Positions 27,433 through 37,296 are shown, counted from the first letter of the stretch. The stretch is DNA of 64,000 nt from Agrobacterium tumefaciens (GCA_025560025.1 CP048487.1:322413-386412); one strand, 5' to 3'. Made by a program: numbers and translations. Notes: generated by a model not told the origin, from the sequence alone.

Positions 27433-28407
27433 ATGCCTAAGACATCGATCTGCATGCTGACGGGCGTTTCCGTTCTGGCAATCGGCCTTGCAAGCGCGTC
27501 GGCGCAAGAAGCCAAGGAAATCGGCATTCCGGACAGCGAATATTCGCTGGAGGCGCTGATCGAGGCGGCCAAGAAGGAAAGTCCGATCACCGTCATCGAC
27601 GCCACCGGCAAGATCGTCTCGATGGCCGAGAACTTCTCGAAGAAATACGGGCTTCAAGCCGCCGGCGTGAAGATGAGCGGCCAGGACCAGGAGCAGGTCA
27701 TCGCCCGTGAAGCTGCGGCCGGCAACGTGCGCACCGACGTCTTCAACATGAGCAACCTGCCATCGGTCACGAGCCAGATACTGCCGCAGGGCTTCGGCAT
27801 CTCCTGGCTTGCACCCGATCTCAAGGACAAGATCCCGGCCGAATACCAGAGCCCGGCGATCACCAGCAACAATCCCTGGGTCTTCGCCTACAACACGGAT
27901 GTCAACGGCGAGACCTGTCCCGTCGACAATCTCTGGGCGCTCACGACCGAGGAGTGGAAGGGCCGCGTCGCCATACCCGACCCACTGCTGCGCAACGAGA
28001 CCATGTTCTGGTTCAACCAGCTTGCGGTGCACGGGGATGCGGCAATGCGCGAGGCCTACAAGGCGCAGTTCGGCGAGGAGCTGAAGACGGACGAGGCGAG
28101 CGCCACGGCCGAATGGGTCAAGCGCCTTGCCCAGAACAAGCCGAAGGTCACCAAGAGCGACAGCGACGCTGGACCGATCGTCGGCGCGAAGGAGGAGAAG
28201 CCACCGATCGGCTTCCTCAGTGCGGCCATCTTCCGCGACGCGAAGAAGGACGGCTATGGCATGGGCATCTGCAAGGAGATGAAGCCCTGGATCGGCCAGC
28301 TGACCCCGCGCCGCGAAGCGTGGGGCGACAACCAAAATGGTCATCTGTATAAGCTCTTGATTGGGTTCGAACCGACTACCCAGTTATTTGGCTACGGCGC
28401 CATTTAG
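27433..28407 (+). pseudogene. ABC substrate-binding protein (SBP family 1), C-terminus replaced
   Basis: A signal peptide (MLTGVSVLAIGLASASAQ) and a good family 1 binding-protein body are present, with SLEALIEAAKKESPITV, WVFAYNTDVNGETCPVDNLW and AEWVKRLAQNKPKV. After about residue 298 (MKPWIGQLTP) the text turns into unrelated sequence and stops at 28407, so the last part of the fold seems lost. AAGGAAAAC supports the ATG at 27433. With the preceding permease and ATPase remnants, it forms a dead iron-type importer. Confidence 0.6.
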
Positions 28408-28491
28408 AAATTAAACCACAGTCTGATAGAGGGAGTATAAGGCAAGCGTCACCAGATGAACAAGCCGTCGTCTGCAAAAGGCCGATGGGTG

Positions 28492-29569
28492 TCACTGGAC
28501 GAAATTGAGCCTCTCAAGGCCATCGGCAAGGATCTCGAGTCCGCGGATCGTGCGAACCGTGGGATCCATGAACTGAACCTTCATCTCGACAATCCGCCCC
28601 TGCCGCGCGGCATCCATGACACTCGCAACCGGGTCGGTCTTGAGGAAGTCGAGCTTTACTGCAAGAGCATCGCTTTCGAAACGCCGGCGCGACATGTCAC
28701 CCGCGACGATCAAGGTCGGATTTGCCTTGGCGATCGCTTCCCAGCCAACGGCCGGCCATTCCTCGTTGCTGTCGACCACGTTCCGAATGCCGAGCTCCGA
28801 CATGAGATAGGCCGGAACACCACCTTCCCCCACCACGTAAGGATCCGCATTGAGCTTGGCGCTGGAATACCACAAAACCGCGGACACATCCCCCTTCAAT
28901 GCCGAAATCCGCGCCTTCGCTGCCTGCTCGCGGGCTTTCATCGCGGAGATCACCTCAGCACCTCGAGCGGAAACGTTGAAGATGCGAGCAACTTCCTCGA
29001 TTTCCTGGTAGATCAGATCCATCGAGAACTTCGGCGGTTCGGTCCGCTCCGCCTTCTTGCCTTTCAAGTGGCAATCAGCCGGCGCCGTATAGACCGGAAT
29101 CCCCAACTCCTCGAACTGTTCGACCGTGGCGACCACGCCCTCCGGACCGATCTGCCATTGGAGTGGCTATAAAATCCGGTTTCGTTGCCAGGATGCCTTC
29201 GAAACTCGGATCGAGTTCGGCAATGCGCGGAACGCGGGCATCCACCTCCTCGAAGCCCTCGAGTACCGGGCCGATCCAGAGCGCCGAACCGACAACCTTG
29301 TCCCCGAGGCCAAGCAGATAGAAAACCTCCGCAGAGTTCTGGCCGTCGGCAACGGCCCGCGACGGCGTCTTGCCAAATGTCAGGGTTCGGCCGTGCTCAT
29401 GCATGGAAACCACGGTGCCGACGTCAAGGTTGGCATGGTCCATCACGCTGAACGGTCCGAATGCGGGATCGGCGTTTCGTCCGAGGATTGCCCCCGGCCG
29501 GATGCGCCTGATCTTGAATGGGCCTTGCGCGAAAGAACTCGATTCCGAGGAGCGTAGGATCTGGAGCAT
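28492..29569 (-). pseudogene. Chimera: pirin N-terminal fragment joined to a FecB-like binding protein, frameshifted
   Basis: From 29569 to about 29396 the text is a pirin start (FGPFSVMDHANLDVGTVVSMHEH). It then changes into a periplasmic iron-siderophore binding protein without its signal peptide (TLTFGKTPSRAVADGQNSAE). A frameshift near 29155 splits this second part: the natural sequence PEGVVATVEQFEELGIPVYTA continues in another frame to 28492. The junction suggests a deletion that fused two operons. No working product is expected. Confidence 0.65.
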
Positions 29570-29592
29570 AGTCTTCCCTTTTGGTTGCCGCG

Positions 29593-30319
29593 TTATCGGG
29601 CGATGTCGTCCGGCAGGCCCAGCCGGCCAAGAGGCAATGCCTGGCCGTATTTGACGAGCGCTTCACGGACGGCATCACCCTCAGCGCGCTTGCTCTCGGC
29701 GCCGGGCGTTTCTGTCAGGGTCGGGGCAACGCCGACGGCTCTGATTCCCTTCGATCCAAGCTCGACTGCAAGGCTCTTCGTCAGCCCGGGCGACCGCGTG
29801 CTTGGAGCCGACGTAGTGAGCCGGATTGGCACCGTTGCTGGCGTTGTAGGCTGCGGTGGAGACGATGTTCACGATAACGCCGCGATTGGGCCTCATGCGG
29901 AGTGCCGCCTCCCGCGCGCCGAAGAATGTGCCGCGAAGGTTGAGATCGATCACACGCTCCCACTCGACATCCGTGATGTCGAGCAGCGAACACGAAGGAT
30001 AGATCCCGGCATTGTTGACCCAGATATCCAGACTTCCGGTTTCATTGACCGCTTTGTCCGCAAGTTCCGTAACGGAGGCATGATCGTTGACGTCCAGCTT
30101 CGCGCTGACATGCTTGCCGCCGAATGATGCAAATTCTTCTACGGTCTCCTTTGCCTTCGCTTCGTCAAGATCGCCGATGATGAGGTTCGCGCCGGCCTCG
30201 GCCAGCCTCTTGCTGATGGCTTTGCCAATGCCCGCAGCACCTCCCGTCACCACGGCGGTACGGCCGCGAAGGGAAATAAGGTCGCTAATGGATTTGGTAG
30301 AAACATCGATATAAGTCAT
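29593..30319 (-). pseudogene. SDR family oxidoreductase, frameshifted and C-terminally truncated
   Basis: It starts at 30319 with AGGAGG 5 bases upstream. The Rossmann motif TGGAAGIGKAI, NNAGIYPS and catalytic YVGSK are present. Around 29800 the frame shifts from YVGSKHAVARADEE to the natural continuation GLTKSLAVELGSKGIRAVGV. The second frame ends at DDIAR and a stop at 29593, about 40 residues before the usual end. It was probably the fifth gene of the TetR-controlled redox operon. Confidence 0.7.
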
Positions 30320-30461
30320 ATGCTCCTCCTTGAGCGTAATTGGTAACTGGGCTGTAGCCTTGGGCGGCGTCGCGGACGTTACCGGGTACGGCGCGGCGCG
30401 CATTCAAGCGTCTCGCCAGCCGCACCGGCCACGATCGAACTGGCCGCTTCGGATCAACGTA

Positions 30462-31280
30462 TCAGGCTTTTTTGGTTTTGGCGGCCAGCCGGGCCGTCTC
30501 CGCGTCATCGCGCCAACCGGCCGTGGCACCGCCGTCGACAACGAAATTCTGGCCTGTCACCCAACTTGCCTCGTCAGAGGCCAGGTATAGAGCGGTATAG
30601 GCGATGTCTTCGGCACGTCCGGGACGGCGGATCAGCGCATTGCCGACCTGCCAGGCTTTGCCTTCCGGATCGACGGCCTTGTCGGTGGCCGGGGTGCTGA
30701 TGAAACCCGGAGAGATGCTGTTAGCCCGCACGCCATGGCTTGCACCTTCGGCCGCCAGCGCACGGGTCATCGAGATGACACCACCCTTGGCCGTTGCGTG
30801 CGCGACTTGCGCAAGCGGCTCGATTCCTCGCAGGGCCGAGTAGGAGCCAATATTGATCAGTGACCCGCCACCATCCAGCAGATGGGGCCAGGCAGCCTTT
30901 GTCGTGTGGAAAACCAGGTGCAGTTCGACATTGATGACATGGTTCCAGAGATCGAACGTCATGTCGGTGAACGGAGCAAAACCGAAGCCGGAGGCGTTGT
31001 TGTAGAGAACATCGACTCCGCCCATGCGCTCCGCACCCTTCTGCACCCACGCTGTCGCCTGTTCGGCATTGGTCAGGTCGACTGTCTCGGCCCATACGTC
31101 ATAGCCTTCGTCGCGAAGCTGCTTCGCAACAGCCTCGGCCGTGCCTTCCTTGAGGTCGCAGCCGACGACGGTCGCCCCTTCCGCGGCGAACAGCCTCAGC
31201 GCCGTTTCACCTTGTCCACCGCCGGTCCCGGTGATGAGAACGCGCTTGCCCTGCAGCCGCCCTTGTTTTTCCTTCGACAT
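30462..31280 (-). CDS. SDR family oxidoreductase with His in place of the catalytic Tyr
   Basis: The protein is 272 residues long. It has the cofactor motif TGTGGGQG from residue 17, NNAS at 94-97, Ser 146/148 in NIGSYSA, and a C-terminal TGQNFVVDGGATAGW. Where short-chain dehydrogenases carry Tyr-x3-Lys, this protein reads HATAK with His 161 and Lys 165. That replaces the acid Tyr and suggests an altered or lost reductase activity. It lies in a same-strand run of tetR, FMN reductase, isochorismatase-family and SDR genes. The substrate is unknown. Confidence 0.85.
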   Translation of the reverse strand: MSKEKQGRLQGKRVLITGTGGGQGETALRLFAAEGATVVGCDLKEGTAEAVAKQLRDEGYDVWAETVDLTNAEQATAWVQKGAERMGGVDVLYNNASGFGFAPFTDMTFDLWNHVINVELHLVFHTTKAAWPHLLDGGGSLINIGSYSALRGIEPLAQVAHATAKGGVISMTRALAAEGASHGVRANSISPGFISTPATDKAVDPEGKAWQVGNALIRRPGRAEDIAYTALYLASDEASWVTGQNFVVDGGATAGWRDDAETARLAAKTKKA

Positions 31281-31363
31281 TTGTCTTCCCTTCGTCCTTT
31301 TGATGAGTTTGTGAGTGGAGCCGAGGTACGGACTTGGCCGTCCCCGGCTATGGAGAGGCCTGC

Positions 31364-31981
31364 TCAGGCCTTGGCCGCGACGAAGCTGCTGATCAGATTG
31401 CCGTAGAAGGGCAGGTTCTCGCCCATGACCTGTGCAAGCTGCTCGCCAGTGGGTTTGCGCCAGTCAGCCTGGATTTCCGCACCGACAGCGACCCAGGTGA
31501 TCGGCTGGACGCCGGCCTGAACCATGCGAGCGATGGCGACCTCCTGAACCAGCTTGTTCCATGTGCCGGATGCATCGATCACGGCATAGACGTCATATCC
31601 ATCCTTGATGGCGGACAGGGCGACGAAGGCGACGCATACTTCGGTCGAGACGCCGGCCACGATCAGCTTCTTGCGGCCGGTCTTCTTCACTGCATCGACG
31701 AAGGCGGCATTGTCCCACGCATTGATTTCACCGGGTCGCTGGACCACCGTGGCGTCGGGAAGCGTCTGCGTGATCACGGGAAGCACCGGTCCGTTGGGAC
31801 CGTCGGCGGCGCTCGTGGTGACGACGGTCGGCAGACCGAAGGCCTTGGCGAATTTCACGAGACCGGTCACGGCGGCGAGATATTCCGGGACGCTCTGATC
31901 CTGGATACCATTCGATAATCCGGTCTGATGATCGACCAGCAGAAGTGCCGCATTATCGGCAGTCAGTCTATCGTAGCTCAT
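31364..31981 (-). CDS. Isochorismatase family cysteine hydrolase (YcaC-like)
   Basis: The protein is about 205 residues long. The catalytic triad fits: Asp17 in LLVDHQTG, a Lys near 105 in GRKKLIVAG, and Cys116 in STEVCVAFVALSA. The C-terminal part (WNKLVQEVAIARMVQAG) matches the YcaC subgroup of uncharacterised hydrolases that is often encoded with SDR and flavin reductases under TetR control. The start at 31981 is chosen because the family begins there; an upstream in-frame ATG at 32029 has no support. Confidence 0.85.
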   Translation of the reverse strand: MSYDRLTADNAALLLVDHQTGLSNGIQDQSVPEYLAAVTGLVKFAKAFGLPTVVTTSAADGPNGPVLPVITQTLPDATVVQRPGEINAWDNAAFVDAVKKTGRKKLIVAGVSTEVCVAFVALSAIKDGYDVYAVIDASGTWNKLVQEVAIARMVQAGVQPITWVAVGAEIQADWRKPTGEQLAQVMGENLPFYGNLISSFVAAKA

Positions 31982-32047
31982 TTCAGTTCTCCTTGGGTTG
32001 ACTTGAAGGCGAGTAATTGGCCGGAACAAACCGGCCGGTCTGCGAAC

Positions 32048-32620
32048 TCAGTTCGAGGCCGCGGATACGAGTTCAGGCACGAGGCGATCGAGCATCTGCT
32101 TCGGGAAAGGGGGCTTCAGATCGCCCAATTCGTCGAAAGCTTCGTGTGCGGTGCCGACGGACACCATGGTCGGCAGCACGCGAGCGCCGAGCTGCAACTC
32201 GAGCGTATTGCGAAGCGACATCAGGCCGCGATAGCCGCCGAAGCCGCCCGGCGAGGCGCTGCCCAACGCGAACACCGGTTTTCCGAACGCGGCACCGATC
32301 CCGCCATGCTCACCGACGCGCGATACCCATGCCAGGACGTTGAGGAGCAGTGGCGAAACGTTGGCATTGAGTTCCGGGCTGGCGATGAAGATGCCGCCGT
32401 GACTGCGGAACTTTTCATGCAGCCGATGTGCGGCCTCCGGAACGCCGTCGCGGGCTTCCAGATCGCCGTCGTAGATCGGGAGAGCGTAATCGGCGAGATC
32501 GATCGCTTCAACCAGTCCGCCCCGTGCCTCGATCCGCTTTGTAACGAGATGGGCGAGCTTCCTGTTGAAGGATTGACTGCGGGTCGATGCCGCGAGGGTC
32601 AGGATCTTGGGCTGTGTCAT
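32048..32620 (-). CDS. NAD(P)H-dependent FMN reductase
   Basis: The protein is about 190 residues long and has the flavodoxin-like fold of the NADPH-dependent FMN reductase family. Evidence is LAASTRSQSFNRKLA at the phosphate loop, FIASPELNANVSPLLLNVLAWVSR, and GSASPGGFGGYRGL. It supplies reduced flavin or reduces quinones. It could in principle feed the FMN monooxygenases at 9-11 kb, but it belongs to a separate TetR-linked operon. The start at 32620 is preferred over 32650. Confidence 0.85.
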   Translation of the reverse strand: MTQPKILTLAASTRSQSFNRKLAHLVTKRIEARGGLVEAIDLADYALPIYDGDLEARDGVPEAAHRLHEKFRSHGGIFIASPELNANVSPLLLNVLAWVSRVGEHGGIGAAFGKPVFALGSASPGGFGGYRGLMSLRNTLELQLGARVLPTMVSVGTAHEAFDELGDLKPPFPKQMLDRLVPELVSAASN

Positions 32621-32672
32621 ATTTTCCTCATATTGGAGTGAACGGTCCATAATTGATAAATTGCAAAGGGCC

Positions 32673-33251
32673 TCAATCGAAGTGTGCCATCAGCAGATCG
32701 AGGGCGTCATTCAGGCGGGTCCGGTCGCCACCGGCCCGGACCATGACCTGGAAGCCGGGAAAGGCGACGACGAGGAGATGGGCCATCTTGCGAGCATCGA
32801 CGCTGCCTCTGATCGAGCCTTCGCCCTGACCCCGTTCGATGGTGCGGGCGAGCGCATCCTCTATCAGTTTGAAATCCGTTTCGACGCGATGGCGGACAAC
32901 GGCATCGTGGGGAGCAAGCTCCACGGCCTGATTGGTGCTCATGCAGCCATTGGAGAACTCGAACTTGGCGGCGTCTTCGATGATCTGGCGAAAGAAGCTC
33001 TCGATCGCCTGCCGCGCGGAGCCATTGTTCAGCAACGCATCCATCTGGTGCGCGCGCTCTTCGCGATAGGCGTCGTATGCCGCGAGGAAGAACTCGCGTT
33101 TGTCGCCGAAGCTCCCGTACAGGCTGCTTTTGCTCAGGCCCGTCGCTTGCAGGATATCGGTCAGGCTCGTCGCCTCATACCCCTTGTTCCAGAACAGCTC
33201 CATCGCTCTGTTCAGCACGTTGTGTCTATCGAATTCCTGCGGTCGAGCCAT
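32673..33251 (-). CDS. TetR family transcriptional regulator
   Basis: The protein is about 192 residues long. The helix-turn-helix is ATSLTDILQATGLSKSSLYGSFGDKREFF near residue 28, and the ligand domain (TetR_C, FSNGCMSTNQAVELAP) follows. A Cys and acidic residues lie in the effector domain, as in redox- or quinone-sensing relatives. It is the first gene of the operon with FMN reductase, isochorismatase-family and SDR genes. The palindrome at 33283-33311 just upstream is the likely operator. Confidence 0.88.
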   Translation of the reverse strand: MARPQEFDRHNVLNRAMELFWNKGYEATSLTDILQATGLSKSSLYGSFGDKREFFLAAYDAYREERAHQMDALLNNGSARQAIESFFRQIIEDAAKFEFSNGCMSTNQAVELAPHDAVVRHRVETDFKLIEDALARTIERGQGEGSIRGSVDARKMAHLLVVAFPGFQVMVRAGGDRTRLNDALDLLMAHFD

Positions 33252-33282
33252 CTGGCTTACTCACTCCGTTTCGGACCATTCA

Positions 33283-33311
33283 GTTCATAATTTGACTTAG
33301 TCATTATGAAC
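33283..33311. promoter_or_regulatory. TetR operator candidate (inverted repeat)
   Basis: GTTCATAAT and ATTATGAAC are perfect 9-base arms separated by 11 bases, which themselves contain most of TGACTTAGTCA. The site begins 32 bases upstream of the tetR start. The repeat is seen directly; the binding partner is inferred. Confidence 0.55.
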
Positions 33312-33465
33312 CGAAAAGTCCAGAACAATTTTGAAATTGGCTTCTTGCGCTTGACGGTCTCAGTTTCACGGTTCAACCAGCCATCCCGTTGGCTCCGTAA
33401 CACGCTTGCTGCGCAGACCTTGGAAGAGCTCAGTGCTCACCAGTAGCACCGAGTTCCATACCTTC

Positions 33466-34224
33466 TCACGAATAATATGCCGCAATTCTGTTGCCGCCCA
33501 TCTCATGAACCGAGAAATCGAAGTCGTAGATCCGCTTCAGTTCCTCCGGGCGGATAATCTCCGCTGGAGGCCCTTGCAGTAAAACTTTGCCGTCGCGCAT
33601 TGCGATGATGTAATCGGAATAGCAGGATGCGAAATTGATGTCGTGGAGCACAATCACCGCGGTCTTGGCAAAATCGGTCGCGGCGCGTCGCACGAGCTTC
33701 ATCATCGACACGGCATGACGGATGTCGAGATTGTTGAGGGGTTCATCGAACAGCATGTAGTCCGTGTCCTGGCAGATGATCATGGCTACAAAAGCGCGCT
33801 GTCGTTGACCTCCTGACAACTCGTCGAGGAACCTGTCCCCGAGATCCTCAAGACCGAGATAGGACAGCGCGCGAGTGATATGAGCGCCGTCTTCGATGGT
33901 CAGTCGACCTTTGCTGTAGGGATAGCGACCGAAGGAAACGAGATCGCGGACCGTCAATCGCGCCGTCATGTGATTGTCCTGGCGCAGGATCGACAGTCGC
34001 TTTGCCAGGACTTCGCCCGACGTATTGCTGATGTCCAGGCCATCGACCTGGATCGCGCCGGAGTCCGCAGGTATCAATCTGGCGATCATCGAAAGGAATG
34101 TTGATTTGCCGGCGCCGTTCGGTCCGATTATCGAGGTGACACCCCCTCTTGGCAGCGTCAGCGACACACCTTTAACGACAGTTGTTTCACCGTATGACTT
34201 CGTTACATCCCTGATTTCAATCAT
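33466..34224 (-). CDS. Iron-siderophore ABC transporter ATPase (FecE/FatE-like)
   Basis: The protein is 252 residues long. It has Walker A GPNGAGKST, signature LSGGQRQR and Walker B MLFDEPLNNLD, and the LRQDNHMTARLTVRDLVSFGRYPYSKGR region found in iron-siderophore ATPases of the petrobactin/vibriobactin type. Its ATG overlaps the stop of the second permease gene. It drives ferric-siderophore import through the two permeases encoded upstream. Confidence 0.9.
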   Translation of the reverse strand: MIEIRDVTKSYGETTVVKGVSLTLPRGGVTSIIGPNGAGKSTFLSMIARLIPADSGAIQVDGLDISNTSGEVLAKRLSILRQDNHMTARLTVRDLVSFGRYPYSKGRLTIEDGAHITRALSYLGLEDLGDRFLDELSGGQRQRAFVAMIICQDTDYMLFDEPLNNLDIRHAVSMMKLVRRAATDFAKTAVIVLHDINFASCYSDYIIAMRDGKVLLQGPPAEIIRPEELKRIYDFDFSVHEMGGNRIAAYYS

Positions 34225-35189
34225 CGGACAGAGCCTCTCATGACAAACAGAATGAAGAAAAGGCCGCCCGTGAATTCAATGACGATCGATAGCGCCGTAT
34301 CGAAGGCGAGCAGTCGCTCAAGGATCGTCTGGCCGCCGACGAGGCAGATGACCGCAATCAGCACGGCTGCCGGCAGGAGGTAGCGGTGCTTGCCCGACGG
34401 GACGATCAAATAGGCGAGATTGGCAACGAGCAGACCGAAAAACGTCACCGGCCCGACAAGAGCCGTCGACACCGAGACGAGAACGGCGACAAGCCCAAGG
34501 ATCGTCCTCGTCACGCGCTGATGGTCGACACCCAGCGCGATCGCCGTTTCCCGTCCGAGCGACATGACGTCAAAGGTGTGAAACATTCGACTGGCAGCGA
34601 AGGAAGCAAGGCTAATCAGAAGTGCGGAAACGCCGAGCAGATTGCCGTCGACAACATTAAAGCTTGCGAACAGCCGATCCTGCAGCACCACGAAGTCGTT
34701 CGGATCGATGATCCGCTGCAGGAATCCCGATAAGCTGCGGAACAGGACGCCAAAAATGATGCCGATCAGCATCATCAGGTGAAGTCCACGCACCGAACCG
34801 GAAAAGAGGAATCGATAAAGGAACAGCGAGAAACCAACCATGACCGCGACGTCGATGACGAACATCAGTCTTGAATCGATGGATGATACCGTTGCTGCTC
34901 CCAGCATGAACACAAGCATGCTCTGGAGTAGAACGTAGAGCGCGTCAAAGCCCATGATAGATGGCGTCAGGATACGGTTGTTGGTGATCGTCTGAAACAG
35001 TACCGTTGAGACGGCGATGGCGTAGGCCACGAGAACCAGCGTGGCTAACTTTGTGCCGCGAAACTGCAGGATGAAATACCAGTCGCCTCTCGCGCCCAGC
35101 GTCATGAATGCGGCGATTGCCACGAGCGTCAAACAGGAGAGCAGGAAAAGGGCGATGAAGGTCTGGCGGCGGGCGGCGTCATGCTGCAC
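34221..35189 (-). CDS. Iron-siderophore ABC transporter permease 2 (FecCD family)
   Basis: The protein is about 322 residues long, with many hydrophobic segments and the FecCD motif SLGRETAIALGVDHQRVTR that contacts the ATPase. GTG at 35189 is taken as start, giving an 11-base overlap with the preceding permease gene; further upstream codons read basic text unlike the family. It pairs with permease 1 in the inner membrane. Confidence 0.87.
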   Translation of the reverse strand: MQHDAARRQTFIALFLLSCLTLVAIAAFMTLGARGDWYFILQFRGTKLATLVLVAYAIAVSTVLFQTITNNRILTPSIMGFDALYVLLQSMLVFMLGAATVSSIDSRLMFVIDVAVMVGFSLFLYRFLFSGSVRGLHLMMLIGIIFGVLFRSLSGFLQRIIDPNDFVVLQDRLFASFNVVDGNLLGVSALLISLASFAASRMFHTFDVMSLGRETAIALGVDHQRVTRTILGLVAVLVSVSTALVGPVTFFGLLVANLAYLIVPSGKHRYLLPAAVLIAVICLVGGQTILERLLAFDTALSIVIEFTGGLFFILFVMRGSVR

Positions 35190-36141
35190 GGGAGCGTCTT
35201 CCAAGAAGCAGGTAGAGGAAGAAGAGACCACCAACGACGCCGAGCACCGAGCCGACGGGGATCTCGAACGGTGCATTGACTACACGGCCAACGATATCGC
35301 ACACGAGCACGAGCACAGCCCCGCACAGCGCGATCCAGGGAAGCGTACGACGCAAGCTGTCGCCCGCGATCATACTCACGACATTCGGCACGATCAATCC
35401 AACGAAAGGCACGATCCCGGCCGTTACGACGACAGAGGCCGTGACCAGGGAAACGATGACGAGACCGAGAGTGACGACACGGCGGTAGTTGAGGCCAAGA
35501 TTGGCCGAGAATTCCTCTCCCATACCTGCGAGCGTGAAACGATCGGCGGCGATATAGGCGACGACCGTCAGCGCGAAGGCGACCCAGAGGATCTCGTAGC
35601 GCCCGCGCAATACAGCGGAAAAATCACCGCTGGTCCACGCACCCATAGTCTGCATCATGTCGAAACGGTAGGCGAAGAAGGCAGTGACGGCACTGATCAC
35701 GCCACCGAGCATGATGCCGACAAGCGGCACCATCAGAACAGATCGCAAGGGGATCTGTCGGAGGATCGCCAGAAACAATGCCGTTCCGAACAGCGCGAAG
35801 ACTGCTGCAACCAGCATCTTCGCAATAACCGGAAGGTCGGGCGCAATCAGGAGCACGGCAAGCATGCCGAGGGATGCCGATTCCACCGTGCCGGCGGTAG
35901 AGGGTTCGACGAATTTGTTGCGGGCAAGCATCTGCATGATGGTTCCAGCAACCGCCATGCCGGCGCCTGCCAGTATGAGTGCGATCGTGCGCGGCAGGCG
36001 GCTTGCGGCAAGGATCATGAGTGTCCGGTCATCCGTCTGGCCGGACAGAACAGCCAGAGGCGATATACTGCTGACGCCGACGAATAGGCTGATGACCGCA
36101 AACAGAAGGGTCACTAAAATGACGGACACTAGGTGTTTCAC
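35179..36141 (-). CDS. Iron-siderophore ABC transporter permease 1 (FecCD family)
   Basis: The protein is about 320 residues long. It carries LAASRLPRTIALILAGAGMAVAGTIMQ (the first conserved FecCD segment), AGMGEEFSANLGLNYRRVV (ATPase contact) and VPFVGLIVPNVV. GTG at 36141 or the upstream ATG at 36210 could start it; the GTG gives the usual length. It follows the binding-protein gene by 75 bases on the same strand. Confidence 0.87.
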   Translation of the reverse strand: MKHLVSVILVTLLFAVISLFVGVSSISPLAVLSGQTDDRTLMILAASRLPRTIALILAGAGMAVAGTIMQMLARNKFVEPSTAGTVESASLGMLAVLLIAPDLPVIAKMLVAAVFALFGTALFLAILRQIPLRSVLMVPLVGIMLGGVISAVTAFFAYRFDMMQTMGAWTSGDFSAVLRGRYEILWVAFALTVVAYIAADRFTLAGMGEEFSANLGLNYRRVVTLGLVIVSLVTASVVVTAGIVPFVGLIVPNVVSMIAGDSLRRTLPWIALCGAVLVLVCDIVGRVVNAPFEIPVGSVLGVVGGLFFLYLLLGRRSRAA

Positions 36142-36216
36142 GGTTGTTCCAGCTTCAAATGCAGAAGCAACCGCGGGGCTATGCGGTTGCTGGAATGGCG
36201 TCGGGCGCACGGCGAT

Positions 36217-37146
36217 TTACGTCTTGTCGAAGGCTTCCGTCAGTTGGTTCACAGTGCTTTGCATCGAGGTCAAGCCACCGCCCACCAGATACCAGGCTGC
36301 CGCGTCCAGATAGACCACCTGATTTGCCTTCCACGCGGTCGTCTGGACCACGATCTCGTTGTCGAGAAGCTTACTTGCAGCATCACCTTCCCGACCGATA
36401 GCGGCATCGCGGTCGATCACGAAAATCCAGTCAGGGTTCGTCTCAAGAATGTATTCAAACGAGGTCGGCTGACCATGCATGCCTACTTTGATGTTCTCAT
36501 CAGCAACCTTTACTCCGTAGTCGGAAAACAGAGAACCGAAACGTGAGCCGACACCGAATGTACTCATCTTTCCGCCAGTCGTCAGGATGAGCATCCCCTT
36601 GCCTGCGTGAGCTGCCTTCTCCTTCAGTGCTGCTGTTGATGCGTCGAATTTTTTCAGCAGGGTCTCTGCCTCCCCCTGCTTGCCGAAGATTGTCGCCAGG
36701 GTACGAATGTTTTTCTTTGAACTGTCTATGAAGTGCTTCGAATCCGTCGTTAGGTCGATCGTCGGCGCGATTTTCAACAAATCGGCATATTTGGCCGAGG
36801 AACGGCCTGCAACGATAATCAGATCAGGTTTCTCGGCATTAATGGCCTCGTAGTCAGGCTCGAAGAGTGTTCCAATTTTCGCAACATCGCTGGCCTCGTA
36901 TTGAGAAAGGTAGGCCGGTTTACGCCCGCCGGGCACTCCGGCAACCTCGACACCAAGCGCAGTCAGCGTATCGAGGCTCGCCAGATCAAATACAAAGACC
37001 TTTTTGGGTACGGCAGACAGCGAGATTTCGCCCTTCGTATGCTGAATTGTGACGTCCGCTTGAGCTGTGCTGGCCAGTGCAATTGCACTCAGAAAAAGGC
37101 CGGTTATGGCTGCGACAAAACGTAAGAGATTGCCTGATCGTTTCAT
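36217..37146 (-). CDS. Iron-siderophore ABC transporter periplasmic binding protein (FatB-like)
   Basis: The protein is about 309 residues long. The signal peptide is FVAAITGLFLSAIALASTAQ. The body reads VTIQHTKGEISLSAVPKKVFVFDLASLDTLTALG, which fits the FatB/YclQ/VctP group that binds catecholate-type ferric siderophores such as petrobactin. ATG 37146 is the start used. It is the first gene of the four-gene importer operon and lies near a TonB receptor gene that would bring the same ferric siderophore across the outer membrane. Confidence 0.9.
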   Translation of the reverse strand: MKRSGNLLRFVAAITGLFLSAIALASTAQADVTIQHTKGEISLSAVPKKVFVFDLASLDTLTALGVEVAGVPGGRKPAYLSQYEASDVAKIGTLFEPDYEAINAEKPDLIIVAGRSSAKYADLLKIAPTIDLTTDSKHFIDSSKKNIRTLATIFGKQGEAETLLKKFDASTAALKEKAAHAGKGMLILTTGGKMSTFGVGSRFGSLFSDYGVKVADENIKVGMHGQPTSFEYILETNPDWIFVIDRDAAIGREGDAASKLLDNEIVVQTTAWKANQVVYLDAAAWYLVGGGLTSMQSTVNQLTEAFDKT

Positions 37147-37240
37147 GTCAAGAACTCCGGGGGCAAGGCTCAGAATGCCTGCCAAAAGTGGGCTATGGTC
37201 TACTTATTGTGAGGTCTTCTGGTGGGTCAACACCGCTGAC

Positions 37241-37255
37241 TTCGAAGCCTTCTAA
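37241..37255. promoter_or_regulatory. Possible iron-response (ICE/Irr-like) site
   Basis: Read on the minus strand, the segment is TTAGAAGGCTTCGAA, partly like the TTAGAA-N3-TTCTAA iron control element of Irr in alphaproteobacteria. It is about 95 bases upstream of the binding-protein gene. The second half-site is imperfect, so confidence is low. Confidence 0.2.
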
Positions 37256-37296
37256 TTTCTCGATTCTGTCAAACATGGATGGCGGATAATTACCCG

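Noticed and set aside
27268..28344. Open frame of 358 codons on the minus strand
   Set aside because: It is antisense to the binding-protein pseudogene, and no family is recognised.
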